Virus record (IMG/VR): IMGVR_UViG_3300045921_000562 | Location: 1 to 43,353 of that record | DNA: 43,353 nucleotides | DNA from: a virus | Reading direction: 5' to 3' (one strand) | In this document: positions 16,186-24,222 of the stretch, piece after piece | How positions within the stretch are numbered: the first letter of the stretch is position 1 | Layout: every line of letters begins with the position of its first letter | Program-made: the position numbers and the translations under genes | The notes under the pieces: generated by a model | Databases searched by the model: none | Told to the model about the DNA's origin: nothing | The model's input: only the letters and a program-made list of their open reading frames with translations

Positions 16186-17005
16186 TTATCTTGCCGCAGT
16201 CCCAAATACGCGAAAAACCTAAAGATTTTGCCATTTCTAGCTCCGTATTGCCTATTCCGCCTTTTTTAGCTAGGTTTTTCTTTTGACAGGATTGCTTAGA
16301 AAGGCGTTTTTTAGATCCTTCTTTTACATAAGAATAGTCCGGAGGAAGCTTTTCTGGTGTCATGCCTAGCTTCTCATACACTCCACCATCGCTCCACCTA
16401 TTATCCGACCAGGAAACCAAGAAGCTAAAACCTAGCTTTTTAGCCTCAATGATAAGGCCTTCAAAAAGCTTGCTTGTTCCACCAACAACCGCCCAATCAG
16501 CAAAGCACACCCTGCTAAGAACAGCCTCATTCCTATTAGGTCTATGATGTTTTGACAAGGTTGCGCACCCTACAATCTGCCCTTCTAGCTCAAGTCCCAA
16601 GGTAAGCAAAAAATTGCAAGATCCTTGGAGGTGATTTTTATTCAAAAAATCAATAGCCGCCTTTTTTTCTAATACAACAAGACTTGTCTTTCTGGCATAA
16701 ATTTTAGGCAAAAGTCCTAGCTTTGCTCTCAGTATGTTTTTAATTTGATCCTGACGCTCAAGCCACTCATCTTCAAAAATGGTAATAAGTTGGATACCCT
16801 TTTCTTTACAAGTGACGTGCTTAGTATGATTATAATCTTTTGGTTTTTTACTCTCAGAATGGCCATACAAATCACAATATTCTATTGCGATATTCTTATC
16901 GCGTATTAGGATATCTATCTCTTGACCTTCTAGGATAGACCTGTTTTCGGTTTCCACACTTAGGCCTAGACTTTTGATAAAATTCACAACTGCGGTCTTA
17001 CCCAT
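16166..17005 (-). CDS. nuclease-GNAT-like mobile endonuclease (short form)
   Basis: A 279-residue protein. I start it at ATG 17005 (MGKTAVVNFIKS). An in-frame start at 17062 would translate through the terminator of the tail tube gene. N-terminal half: a Vsr/PD-(D/E)XK-like domain with EGQEIDILIRDKNIAIEYC and LYGHSE, then LITIFEDEWLER. C-terminal half: a GNAT-like fold, with a ligand-side HLQG, hydrophobic strands (GQIVGCATL) and the signature SWSDNRWSDGGVYEKLGM. It ends with IWDCGKIRWFTSL. The 33514-35067 product shares all these motifs but has extra N-terminal HTH and zinc domains. A near-match of the promoter element (CAATCGTATATG) precedes the start. The function of the GNAT-like part is unknown. 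Confidence 0.75.
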   Translation of the reverse strand: MGKTAVVNFIKSLGLSVETENRSILEGQEIDILIRDKNIAIEYCDLYGHSESKKPKDYNHTKHVTCKEKGIQLITIFEDEWLERQDQIKNILRAKLGLLPKIYARKTSLVVLEKKAAIDFLNKNHLQGSCNFLLTLGLELEGQIVGCATLSKHHRPNRNEAVLSRVCFADWAVVGGTSKLFEGLIIEAKKLGFSFLVSWSDNRWSDGGVYEKLGMTPEKLPPDYSYVKEGSKKRLSKQSCQKKNLAKKGGIGNTELEMAKSLGFSRIWDCGKIRWFTSL

Positions 17006-17041
17006 ACATATACGATTGTTTCTTATATGAGTATAAAAGTA

Positions 17042-17059
17042 AAGCCCCAAAAGGGGCTT
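17042..17059 (-). terminator. intrinsic terminator after tail tube gene
   Basis: AAGCCCC-TTTT-GGGGCTT hairpin followed on the minus strand by TACTTTT. It lies 31 bases after the tube stop codon (17090) and shows that the longer nuclease start at 17062 is improbable. Confidence 0.75.
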
Positions 17060-17089
17060 CACTAATAAAATTAGAAATAGTTGAAATTA

Positions 17090-17536
17090 TTAAGGAAGAT
17101 CTGTTGCGCCAGCTTCTTCTTGATCACCAGACTCGTCAGTTACCTTCAGTCCGATATAGCTAACCTGTACCCTAGATGTAGCTCTTGCGTTAACTCCAGT
17201 GCTGTAGCTGTTTGGTATACAGCCAATTGCAGTCATGATCAATTCGCCGGTCTGTCTATCTCTGATAGAGATGGTCACAGGACCAAGATTTAAAAGATCT
17301 TGAAGTCTTGGAAACTTAGGTAGGATATGGGCTCCCTGGCCAACAACTCTAAAGCCGGAACAGTTGATCGAAACCGCCTCATAGCTTGTAGGTGTGATCT
17401 CAGTTGGTCCAAAACGCCCAAGAATATGAATTGGTTCGGTACCAACATTAGCGCCGTATGTACAGCTTTCAAATAACCCCACGATCTGGTTGTCTACACT
17501 GACTACCGCCCTGGGGCCTGTAAGAACTTTTGCCAT
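17090..17536 (-). CDS. tail tube protein
   Basis: A 148-residue protein directly downstream of the tail sheath, in the usual sheath-tube order of myoviruses. It would stack as hexameric rings forming the inner tube through which DNA passes. It is beta rich (RAVVSVDNQIVGLFESC, PVTISIRDRQTGELIMTAIG, SRVQVSYIGLKVTD), fitting the tube/Hcp-like fold. AAGGAG lies about 10 bases before ATG and a hairpin terminator follows. Assignment is by size, fold character and neighbour. Confidence 0.8.
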   Translation of the reverse strand: MAKVLTGPRAVVSVDNQIVGLFESCTYGANVGTEPIHILGRFGPTEITPTSYEAVSINCSGFRVVGQGAHILPKFPRLQDLLNLGPVTISIRDRQTGELIMTAIGCIPNSYSTGVNARATSRVQVSYIGLKVTDESGDQEEAGATDLP

Positions 17537-17561
17537 TTTTTAATTCTCCTTATCTAAAATA

Positions 17562-19706
17562 TTAAGCCGATTGTTGAACCTGAGAAATCTCTAGGCTGAT
17601 CGGGATGAAAAAGATGGTTGTGGCGAGCTTAATCTCAACTTTAACATCCATAATAGGTCCGTTAATCTTAACGTCTTCATTTTTATAGCCAAGAGGAGCG
17701 TCGTCACTAGCAGCAATCAGCTTGAGCTGTCGATAAATCTGCATCTTGTTCGCTAGGAAAGCTAGTGCTGTTGCTCGATCTACGTCTGCAAGAGACTGAC
17801 CAACAAACGCAGTCTGGAAGCTGTCAGCAAGATCTAGCGCCAGAACATCAGCGGCGTATACGGCTTGCAGGCTATTGTAAACAAAGTTAGAATCGATTCC
17901 GTAAGTAGATTGATCACTAACCCATTTAACACCGGCAGTTGCTGACTGTAGGGTCATCAAGCCTGCAAGTAGGGCAGTCTCAACATCTCCAGGAGAACCA
18001 CTATCAAAACCAGCAGGATCTCTGTAGCTGATTACGTTAGCTAATTTGTTTGTGAAGCTTTTGTAGAATCCTGCAGCCTGCATACCAGCTCCGATAGTCG
18101 CAGAATACCATGGTTGGTAGGTCTTTATCTCTCCCTGAGAGTCCACCTGGTCAACATCCTGGAAAGCCAGATATGTTCTAAAACTAGCCAATGAAGCAGC
18201 TTTAGCCTGAGCTTGAGAGAAGGTGCCTTTATATGACAACATGGCTACGCGATGGCGCTTAAGCTTAGGAGTACTCATTTTTAGTACGTGGCTTTTGGTC
18301 GCAGCGTGAACAGAATCAATTGTATATGTAGAACCAGACTCTGTTAAACCATCAAGGATGTCTTCAGAAGCGTCTCTGCTGAACAACGGAACCACAAAGT
18401 TTGTAGCAATACCTTCTAGTTTAGTCAAAGCATCTACATAGTTAGCTGCCGTAGTTGATCCCTTGACACCACCTGACAAGAAAACGCCTGTAGACATCGG
18501 AGAAGGTAAGCCTTCAACCTCTATAGCTACAAATTCAACGGCAGAGCTTGTGCTTAATGCATCTTTAAAATTTTTCAAAGATCGTTTTACGCGACCAGGT
18601 CGAAGTCCAGCTCCGGTAGAGCAGATTCCGATTGCAGTTACCTTATCCATATCGCGAGGAGACATCTGCGCACTTGCTGTAGTCGCGTTAGCAGTGTATC
18701 CTGCCTGAGAAGAGATAAAAGCTGCAAGATCAGTTACGGTAACGTACTGAGTTAAATCTACAGACAGGTTAGCACCCGATCCACCGGTTACGGTAGTTGT
18801 TAGGGTGTTTCCAGAAATTGACATCGTTGCGGTTGTTCCTGCATACCCAATCTCTAAAGCGATCTGACCAGCAACTTCTAAAGTTTCGTTAAGACCAATA
18901 TCAGAACGAGTAACGGAAACTTCAATTTCAGACTCAGCTCCTGATCTGTACAGTCCAGCCAAAAGGTTTAGCTTGGCAAGGTCGCCAGGAGTAGAATCTA
19001 TAAGCTCCAAAGTCTTTCCGAAGCCCTTTCTAAAATTTGCGGGATCTGCGTCGATAGTGAGCTTAAAAGAATTTGAGGCATCACCAGGGGATGCTGTGAT
19101 ACCAGCAGGAAGTAATGTGTTAAGTTCGATAATAAGATCAGTAATAGTAGCGTGGTCTGTAGGAACGTTGCTAAGAGTGATGACCGTAGAAGCGCCTCCG
19201 TTAATACGCAGAGAAAAACTAGCATCATCCAAAGCAGCTCCAAAAGCAGGAACTACTCCCGAAATAGCCTCTGGGGCAACCTCAGCCTGACTAGCCGTTA
19301 CCTGATACTTGATCTTATTTCCATCTTTTCCCCAATTGTTAGAGCGAAGAGTGCCGTAATCTGTATCAACAGTAGCCTGAGCCTTTGCTCCTGAATTTGT
19401 CTTTAGGATGTAAATTCTGTTTACAGAACCTTGGATTCCGGTGTCTGCCGATGGGGCGCTTAGCGCACCAAACGCATCAACAATTGGTCCTGAGATGTAC
19501 TTGTTTTTTACCTGCGCTAGCTGATCTGGAGAAAAGAAATTTTCTTTTAGGGCTTCGTTTGCAAAGCTCTCTCCACCCTCGGCTTCACCGATGATAGTGA
19601 CTACTCCAGTTGCTCCGATACCTACGGGCGTAGATCGAACTAGTTGTTCGAAGTAACTTCCAGGAACTGCGGTCGATACGAAAGACCTTGTTAATCTAAT
19701 TGCCAT
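17562..19706 (-). CDS. contractile tail sheath protein
   Basis: A 714-residue tail sheath, the contractile outer cylinder of the tail. The N-terminus RSFVSTAVPGSYFEQLV followed by GATGVVTIIGEAEGG is typical of sheath proteins. The C-terminal domain carries SYRDPAGFDSGSPGDVETA and a closing region (KINGPIMDVKVEIKLATTIF) that forms the interlocking strands between subunits. Domain insertions in the middle (residues 110-330) explain the large size. Its ribosome site AGGAG precedes ATG. This gene establishes the phage as a myovirus. Confidence 0.9.
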   Translation of the reverse strand: MAIRLTRSFVSTAVPGSYFEQLVRSTPVGIGATGVVTIIGEAEGGESFANEALKENFFSPDQLAQVKNKYISGPIVDAFGALSAPSADTGIQGSVNRIYILKTNSGAKAQATVDTDYGTLRSNNWGKDGNKIKYQVTASQAEVAPEAISGVVPAFGAALDDASFSLRINGGASTVITLSNVPTDHATITDLIIELNTLLPAGITASPGDASNSFKLTIDADPANFRKGFGKTLELIDSTPGDLAKLNLLAGLYRSGAESEIEVSVTRSDIGLNETLEVAGQIALEIGYAGTTATMSISGNTLTTTVTGGSGANLSVDLTQYVTVTDLAAFISSQAGYTANATTASAQMSPRDMDKVTAIGICSTGAGLRPGRVKRSLKNFKDALSTSSAVEFVAIEVEGLPSPMSTGVFLSGGVKGSTTAANYVDALTKLEGIATNFVVPLFSRDASEDILDGLTESGSTYTIDSVHAATKSHVLKMSTPKLKRHRVAMLSYKGTFSQAQAKAASLASFRTYLAFQDVDQVDSQGEIKTYQPWYSATIGAGMQAAGFYKSFTNKLANVISYRDPAGFDSGSPGDVETALLAGLMTLQSATAGVKWVSDQSTYGIDSNFVYNSLQAVYAADVLALDLADSFQTAFVGQSLADVDRATALAFLANKMQIYRQLKLIAASDDAPLGYKNEDVKINGPIMDVKVEIKLATTIFFIPISLEISQVQQSA

Positions 19707-19718
19707 TTTAATCTCCTA

Positions 19719-20006
19719 CTATTTCTTTAATCCAAAATGTTGCAAACCTTTTTCAAAAAGCTCTGGCTTATCGTTACCAGTTGCTTTCAAGTGAGCCCAC
19801 AAAACATCTTCCAAATCTTTAGATTTTTTATATTCTTTTTTAGCGGAAGCCCAAAAAATTCTAAAACTCTCCCTGGAGCTTATAGAGCTTAAAGGCGCCT
19901 CGAAGTTAGATTGCCTAGCAGCAACAAACTCTTTCTGCTCTTTTTCCAAAGACTCTCTTACGATCTCTTCGGTTGTCTTTTTATCGGGATTCTTCTTTCT
20001 TCCCAT
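19719..20006 (-). CDS. small charged hypothetical protein
   Basis: A 95-residue helical protein, start overlapping the upstream stop as TAATG. It is Lys/Glu rich (ESLEKEQKEFVAARQSNF, SAKKEYKKSKDLEDVLWAHL). The position just before the sheath gene suggests a virion assembly or internal protein. No family was recognised. Confidence 0.65.
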   Translation of the reverse strand: MGRKKNPDKKTTEEIVRESLEKEQKEFVAARQSNFEAPLSSISSRESFRIFWASAKKEYKKSKDLEDVLWAHLKATGNDKPELFEKGLQHFGLKK

Positions 20007-20389
20007 TATTTACCTTCTTTCTTAGCCATCTTTTTAGCCATGCATTTTTCCATAAACTTCTTAAGTTGAAGTGGCTGTTTTGCGATAGCTTTTGGCTGAG
20101 CCTCAGGAGCCTTTGGTTGAGGAATCTTAACTTCTGCCATCTGTGCAGAAGTTTGATTTTCTGGGCTAGCCTTATCCATTCTAAGTTCTTTCAGTACATC
20201 ATCTCTTTTATCGGGAGACACCTTAGGGAGGACCTCGTTAACTTTTTTATCGCCCTTGATCTCTTTGGCGGCTTCCTTTGCAGACATCTCTGCCTTTTCA
20301 AGAGCGTCTTTTGTAAGCTCTCTAGCCTTTGCCAAAATTGCTTCGGCCACTTCCTTTGCTGTGTATTCTTTTTTATCCTTCTCTTTCAC
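20006..20389 (-). CDS. basic helical internal-protein candidate
   Basis: A 127-residue Lys/Ala/Glu-rich protein. GTG 20389 is chosen because GAGGAG lies 7 bases upstream; an ATG at 20434 has no such site. It is almost wholly helical (KEVAEAILAKARELTKDALE). The last 25 residues contain LKKFMEKCMAKKMAKK, matching motifs in three neighbouring proteins (LRKFIEKCEMKK, LKEFLEKKEAKK, LRQFMTKVENKR). It resembles capsid-internal or DNA-associated proteins. A CAATCTTTGTG element lies upstream. Confidence 0.65.
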   Translation of the reverse strand: MKEKDKKEYTAKEVAEAILAKARELTKDALEKAEMSAKEAAKEIKGDKKVNEVLPKVSPDKRDDVLKELRMDKASPENQTSAQMAEVKIPQPKAPEAQPKAIAKQPLQLKKFMEKCMAKKMAKKEGK

Positions 20390-20447
20390 TTTGAACTCCT
20401 CAACACAAAGATTGAGTCTTAAAAAAATATTCAATAAATTCAGGCAC

Positions 20448-21098
20448 TTACTTCTTCAGTATCTTCCCAAGTTTTTCCGATTTTGGTAAATTTGGCTTAG
20501 ATTCAGACCTTAACTGTGACAATTTCTTTTGGTGTATTTTTTTAGCCTCAGCAACCTTTCCTTGCCGAACCCTTACGCCCGCAAGACTTTCTTGATGCAT
20601 TCTGCCCAACTTGCCATCCTTCACATCGCTATATTCTCGAATTGGAGGATTTGCATCTTCAGACTTAGGAGACCTGCTGGTAATCTCGTTACCGGCCTGA
20701 GTTTTACCCCGAGCTGCAGGACCTTTCTGAGATTTCTTCATCTCGCACTTTTCTATAAACTTACGCAGCCTATCTATGCCTCTTTCCGGTTTATCCTCAG
20801 AGGCCATCATCGTTGCGGCATTTACCTTTTTCATTCCGGCGCCAGATTGACCAGGTCTCATGCCCACCTTTGCTTCCGCCTGGGCTTGTTTTTGTTGATG
20901 TAGCTCGGAAACGGAGACGTCTTTATGTAAGGTTGAGGAGCCAGAAGCTGGTAGGTGGCTTTCGGGCATCTGAGCACTCATATTGTTATCGGCAAGATCG
21001 GCAACCGCATGATTTGCAGCATGCTGCTTGCCTTCTTTGGACCCAAGGGCCTTCATAACAGCTTGGTAGAGAGACTTTTTTAGATCTGAATCTTTCAT
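20448..21098 (-). CDS. basic disordered internal-protein candidate with KSE sites
   Basis: A 216-residue basic protein with low complexity. The N-terminal helix KKSLYQAVMKALGSKEGKQ is followed by Gln/Ala-rich linkers. The shared helix RLRKFIEKCEMKKSQKG lies near residues 103-119. KSE occurs in RSPKSEDANPP and near the C-terminus in LPKSEKLGKILKK. There is no catalytic motif. The CAATCTTAAGAATA element sits directly before ATG 21098. It is likely packaged or scaffold-associated (inference from the shared motifs and neighbours). Confidence 0.65.
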   Translation of the reverse strand: MKDSDLKKSLYQAVMKALGSKEGKQHAANHAVADLADNNMSAQMPESHLPASGSSTLHKDVSVSELHQQKQAQAEAKVGMRPGQSGAGMKKVNAATMMASEDKPERGIDRLRKFIEKCEMKKSQKGPAARGKTQAGNEITSRSPKSEDANPPIREYSDVKDGKLGRMHQESLAGVRVRQGKVAEAKKIHQKKLSQLRSESKPNLPKSEKLGKILKK

Positions 21099-21111
21099 AT
21101 TCTTAAGATTG

Positions 21112-22107
21112 CTACTCCTGGTGGTCGTCTTCTTTGGTTAGCCAAGCCTGATCTTCATTGTCCAGGCTTGGAGGAGTATCTATATTAGATAGGATTTTTA
21201 TGCCGGTCTTTAGCCCATCCTCTTCTTCTGTTGTAATTTCTACAGCCTCTATAACTCTTTTTGGAGACTTCAACCATGTATTTTCTACCATACCGGTAAG
21301 TGTTATATATCTGCTGTATACATTGTCCCCTCCAGGCCCTTCAAAATTGGCATTCGGGACGATGTCGGAGCTGGATATGGAACTTTGCGTGAAGCATTTT
21401 GACTCTAAAAGGCTTTCCCTATATCTCAGGATGCAATAGACAGTTATGGCGTGAAGCCAAAGCAAAGGAGCTACGTCCCCATGGACATGGCACCCTATGG
21501 AGTAGGACTCGCTAAAAAATGTATGCTCCCTCCTGGCTCTATAAAACTGATATCTAGGTACGATACCTGCTTTTTTTAAGTCCAGCTCAGTATCTATCTG
21601 TATCCTAACCCCTTCTGGAACAATCTCTTCTATCACATACCCATTTCCGGTATCTGGATCTACCAATATCTGGCCCGCCCTAACACCTCTAAGTCTTACC
21701 GTCTTCGGAATGGACAAAACACCCGTATCTGGGTCATATGATGTGGGTACGAATGGCTTTACAATATAAGGAATAGGCTTACCTATCTGACCAGGCATAA
21801 GAGTCTCCACCTCTGTGGATAAATCCCCAAGGTGTTTCATGTCCTCCATCTCACTAGAATTGCCAAGGGCGATGGTGATCAGAGGGAAACTGTCTTTGTC
21901 TTGCCTATACCGCATAGAAACTTCTATTTTATTGTTTAAAAACCAGTCTCTAGCGTTATCTATTTCTTTCTGGCCATACTTTTCTTTCAAGGCTGGGTCG
22001 GTAGCAAAAGAAGAAAAGATATCATCGATGATCCAAGGATTCTTCCTCATATCATCAAGACCCTGTCTTATCGCCTCAGCTATTATGACATCGCCCGCAA
22101 AAATCAT
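21112..22107 (-). CDS. putative neck/tail-completion structural protein
   Basis: A 331-residue protein. It begins with a helical segment (IIAEAIRQGLDDMRKNPWII) and continues beta rich (MRYRQDKDSFPLITIALG, LRGVRAGQILVDPDTGNGY), with a central block HVHGDVAPLLWLHAITVY. The overall form resembles tail-terminator or neck proteins of large myophages, but I cannot name a family. It starts 2 bases after the upstream stop and is translated in line with 22110-22868. Confidence 0.6.
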   Translation of the reverse strand: MIFAGDVIIAEAIRQGLDDMRKNPWIIDDIFSSFATDPALKEKYGQKEIDNARDWFLNNKIEVSMRYRQDKDSFPLITIALGNSSEMEDMKHLGDLSTEVETLMPGQIGKPIPYIVKPFVPTSYDPDTGVLSIPKTVRLRGVRAGQILVDPDTGNGYVIEEIVPEGVRIQIDTELDLKKAGIVPRYQFYRARREHTFFSESYSIGCHVHGDVAPLLWLHAITVYCILRYRESLLESKCFTQSSISSSDIVPNANFEGPGGDNVYSRYITLTGMVENTWLKSPKRVIEAVEITTEEEDGLKTGIKILSNIDTPPSLDNEDQAWLTKEDDHQE

Positions 22108-22109
22108 AA

Positions 22110-22868
22110 CTATTCCCTGCCAAACTTTTCAAGTATCGCAGGCAGTATTTCCTTATCCCATATATCGGAAGCCCAGTTAAAAGCCTCATCCATAAGATTC
22201 TTAGCAGGTAGGCCTGGGTGAATCCATTTTGAGCCTTTGTGCTTGGAGCTAACTACCCTAAAGGTCATTATATCACGCCGTACATTTCCGCTAGGAGTTT
22301 TAGTCTGATATATATTAAGGCCCGAAAGCGCTGGAAAGCTTGCTCTTGAAGTAGGTCTTGCGCTATCGATATTTATGGTGTGAAGTCTACCTATTCTTGG
22401 ACTACCGTCTTGATTGTATTCTAGTTTTTTGAAAGGTATTTTTCTGGCCTTAAGCTCATTTTTTACTTGATTTACAAATTGTTGCGCGGATCTGGGTGTT
22501 TGAGAAGGCGCCTTTGCTTGGTCAAAAGGAATGGCCTTATATCTAGATCCGTCTTTTGCAGTCTTAGCGTTTTTCTTTAGGAGATCCTCTGTCATATCTC
22601 CCGATTTTCTACCCTCTTCTATCCACAAAGCTTTTTCATCAAGGCTTACGACCCATATCCCTGAAGCAATTTCTTTAAAATCCAGATTGTCGAGATATGT
22701 TTTCCTGGTGGAATGAAGCTTTGAGTTGGCCAATTCTTGAGTCTTGGCATACGTCATACTAGCAATCTGCTTAACGCCTTGTTCGATAGCCTGTGCTACC
22801 TGCTCTTTCAGCTCTTTAAATTCTGAAGCCAAAGCCTGGGCGTCTACAAAAAATCTAAGGTTTGCCAT
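22110..22868 (-). CDS. putative head-tail joining protein (HK97 gp10-like character)
   Basis: A 252-residue protein. ATG 22868 overlaps the stop of the small upstream gene (TAATG); ATG 22874 is two codons earlier. The N-terminus is a long helix (ALASEFKELKEQVAQAIEQG) followed by KLHSTRKTYLDNL, a layout like HK97 gp10-type tail-completion proteins. The C-terminus has KWIHPGLPAKNLMDEAFNWA, another feature of that class. It probably acts at the neck between head and tail. The family match is tentative. Confidence 0.62.
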   Translation of the reverse strand: MANLRFFVDAQALASEFKELKEQVAQAIEQGVKQIASMTYAKTQELANSKLHSTRKTYLDNLDFKEIASGIWVVSLDEKALWIEEGRKSGDMTEDLLKKNAKTAKDGSRYKAIPFDQAKAPSQTPRSAQQFVNQVKNELKARKIPFKKLEYNQDGSPRIGRLHTINIDSARPTSRASFPALSGLNIYQTKTPSGNVRRDIMTFRVVSSKHKGSKWIHPGLPAKNLMDEAFNWASDIWDKEILPAILEKFGRE

Positions 22869-23044
22869 TACCATCTCTCGTGGGTAACGTCCCCACCATT
22901 ATCTAGAGCGGCGCCTATTTTCATATCAACATATTTTATGCGCCCGGTCTGCTTGTCTCTTACTTTTTTAAAACCGCGAGAATTCACAGCACCCTCAGGC
23001 AATTTGGGCTTGGAGACATGTCTGGTAGTTTCTTTGGCTGGCAA
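22868..23044 (-). CDS. small gene with TTG start
   Basis: A 58-residue reading frame filling the gap between two genes. It starts at TTG 23044 with CAGG just upstream, 20 bases after the previous stop, and ends in TAATG overlap with the next gene. The product (LPEGAVNSRGFKKVRDKQTG, then RIKYVDMKIGAALDNGG) has coding character: few rare residues, no stops and exact junctions on both sides. It is basic and its function is unknown. A longer upstream start is not available as ATG or GTG. Confidence 0.6.
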   Translation of the reverse strand: MPAKETTRHVSKPKLPEGAVNSRGFKKVRDKQTGRIKYVDMKIGAALDNGGDVTHERW

Positions 23045-23064
23045 GCGACCTGTTCTTATGCCTG

Positions 23065-24222
23065 TCAGCCGCTCTGCTTTGGGAGGGATTCTTCCTCCAT
23101 AGGTACTTCTTCTGAGGACATTTCTTCTGGAGACATTTCTTGCGGCTGCTCTTCAGAAACAAAGCTAGGATCAAGAATCTTTGCAAGGTCTATCATGTTT
23201 TGCAACAGTCCAAGAATACTTTGATAAAGATCAGGCTTTGCCTGCTTTATTTGTTCCATCAGCTCCCGATTTTGCTTGAAAGCATCTAGGTTAGCGGCAA
23301 TTCTCTGTAGAATCTCCTCTCTTCCTTCGTCATCAGCAAGGTCGGCCTCTAGCATCTCAGGGTCTTCTATCATATCAGAACCTTGTTCTGTATCTTCACC
23401 GGACAATTCTTCATCGGCAGCTTCGGATATCATCTCATCGGCCTTTTTAGAATCTTCGTCTTCACCAGTATCAGTAACGGAGTTGGAGGTGTCTAGCTCG
23501 ATTGGTTCCTCTGACTCAAAATCAGACTCTTCTTCAGGCATCATCTCTTGATCCTGAGCGAGAGATTCTTCTGCAGGCATCTCTTCCACGCCATCCGGAT
23601 GCATCGGTATGTCAGCAGATTCGCCTATGATCTCTTCTTGATCTTGATCAAAATCCATATCAGAAACCTCCTGATCTTCAGGAAGCATCATCAAATCTTC
23701 TTCATCAGAAGATTCCGCAGACGGATCTTCTTCATAGTACTCATGGCCTTGATCCTCGCCCATAGTAGCGTCAAGGTAATGATCACTCATTTTTTGCTGC
23801 TCTTCGTCGGCAGTACCTGCCATAGAAGCTTCGTGAGCTTCTCTTAGGATATCTTCTACAGATTCGTCATATTTTAAAATTTGATCTTTTCCGCTAAGTT
23901 TTCCGGCAATCAAAGATTTTCCCGCCTGACTTAAAGAAAACCCCACTCCGACAGTCGCAGAGAAACCAGTAATTTCTTGGTATTTGGCCCTTAAATCCTC
24001 AAGCTCGGGTTCGAAACTCGGATCAATTACGAAAGTCCCCTCATCTCCGCCAGAGCTTATCATCTGACCGCCCTTAGATTGAACCCAAGATCTTACAAGC
24101 TCGCTACCTGCGTCTATACTTGCAGAGATGTCGTGAAGTTTCTGAACATCGTCCATAAGGACAGCCTGCCCAATGTGCTGACCAGCATTGTCTCCGTCAA
24201 ACGCTACAAATATTCTGTTCAT
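23065..24222 (-). CDS. mCpol/minimal GGDEF-like nucleotide polymerase domain with long acidic tail
   Basis: A 385-residue protein. Residues 1-118 match a minimal palm-type polymerase of the mCpol/GGDEF group. The first metal motif is IFVAFDGDNAGQHIG (Asp9, Asp11), the next helix is KLHDISASIDAGSELV, the second metal motif is SSGGDEGTF (GGDE at 58-61), and GKLSGKDQI closes the fold. Both metal sites look intact, so synthesis of a cyclic or linear oligonucleotide is possible. Residues 120-320 are extremely acidic and Ser/Met-rich, probably disordered, and a short helical region (LMEQIKQAKPDLYQSILGLL) ends the protein. It is embedded in a run of head and internal protein genes, coupled by ATGA to the gene upstream. 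Whether it makes a signal molecule or is a structural relic is unknown. Confidence 0.72.
   Translation of the reverse strand: MNRIFVAFDGDNAGQHIGQAVLMDDVQKLHDISASIDAGSELVRSWVQSKGGQMISSGGDEGTFVIDPSFEPELEDLRAKYQEITGFSATVGVGFSLSQAGKSLIAGKLSGKDQILKYDESVEDILREAHEASMAGTADEEQQKMSDHYLDATMGEDQGHEYYEEDPSAESSDEEDLMMLPEDQEVSDMDFDQDQEEIIGESADIPMHPDGVEEMPAEESLAQDQEMMPEEESDFESEEPIELDTSNSVTDTGEDEDSKKADEMISEAADEELSGEDTEQGSDMIEDPEMLEADLADDEGREEILQRIAANLDAFKQNRELMEQIKQAKPDLYQSILGLLQNMIDLAKILDPSFVSEEQPQEMSPEEMSSEEVPMEEESLPKQSG

Noticed and set aside
16012-17005. A group I or II intron carrying the nuclease-GNAT gene
   Set aside because: No split gene is found: the upstream gene (tail tube) is complete and ends with its own terminator, so no matching 5' exon exists.
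17006-17062. Upstream extension of the nuclease-GNAT gene to a start at 17062
   Set aside because: The extension would translate through the GC-rich terminator hairpin of the tail tube gene; ATG 17005 starts the family-like sequence.
17537-20006. Programmed -1 frameshift tail assembly chaperone pair near sheath and tube
   Set aside because: No slippery heptamer with overlapping frames was found around 19719-20006, and no tape measure gene lies nearby.
19973-20422. 149-codon plus-strand frame opposite the internal-protein genes
   Set aside because: It mirrors Lys/Glu-rich minus-strand genes, giving Phe/Leu/Cys-rich nonsense without a ribosome site.
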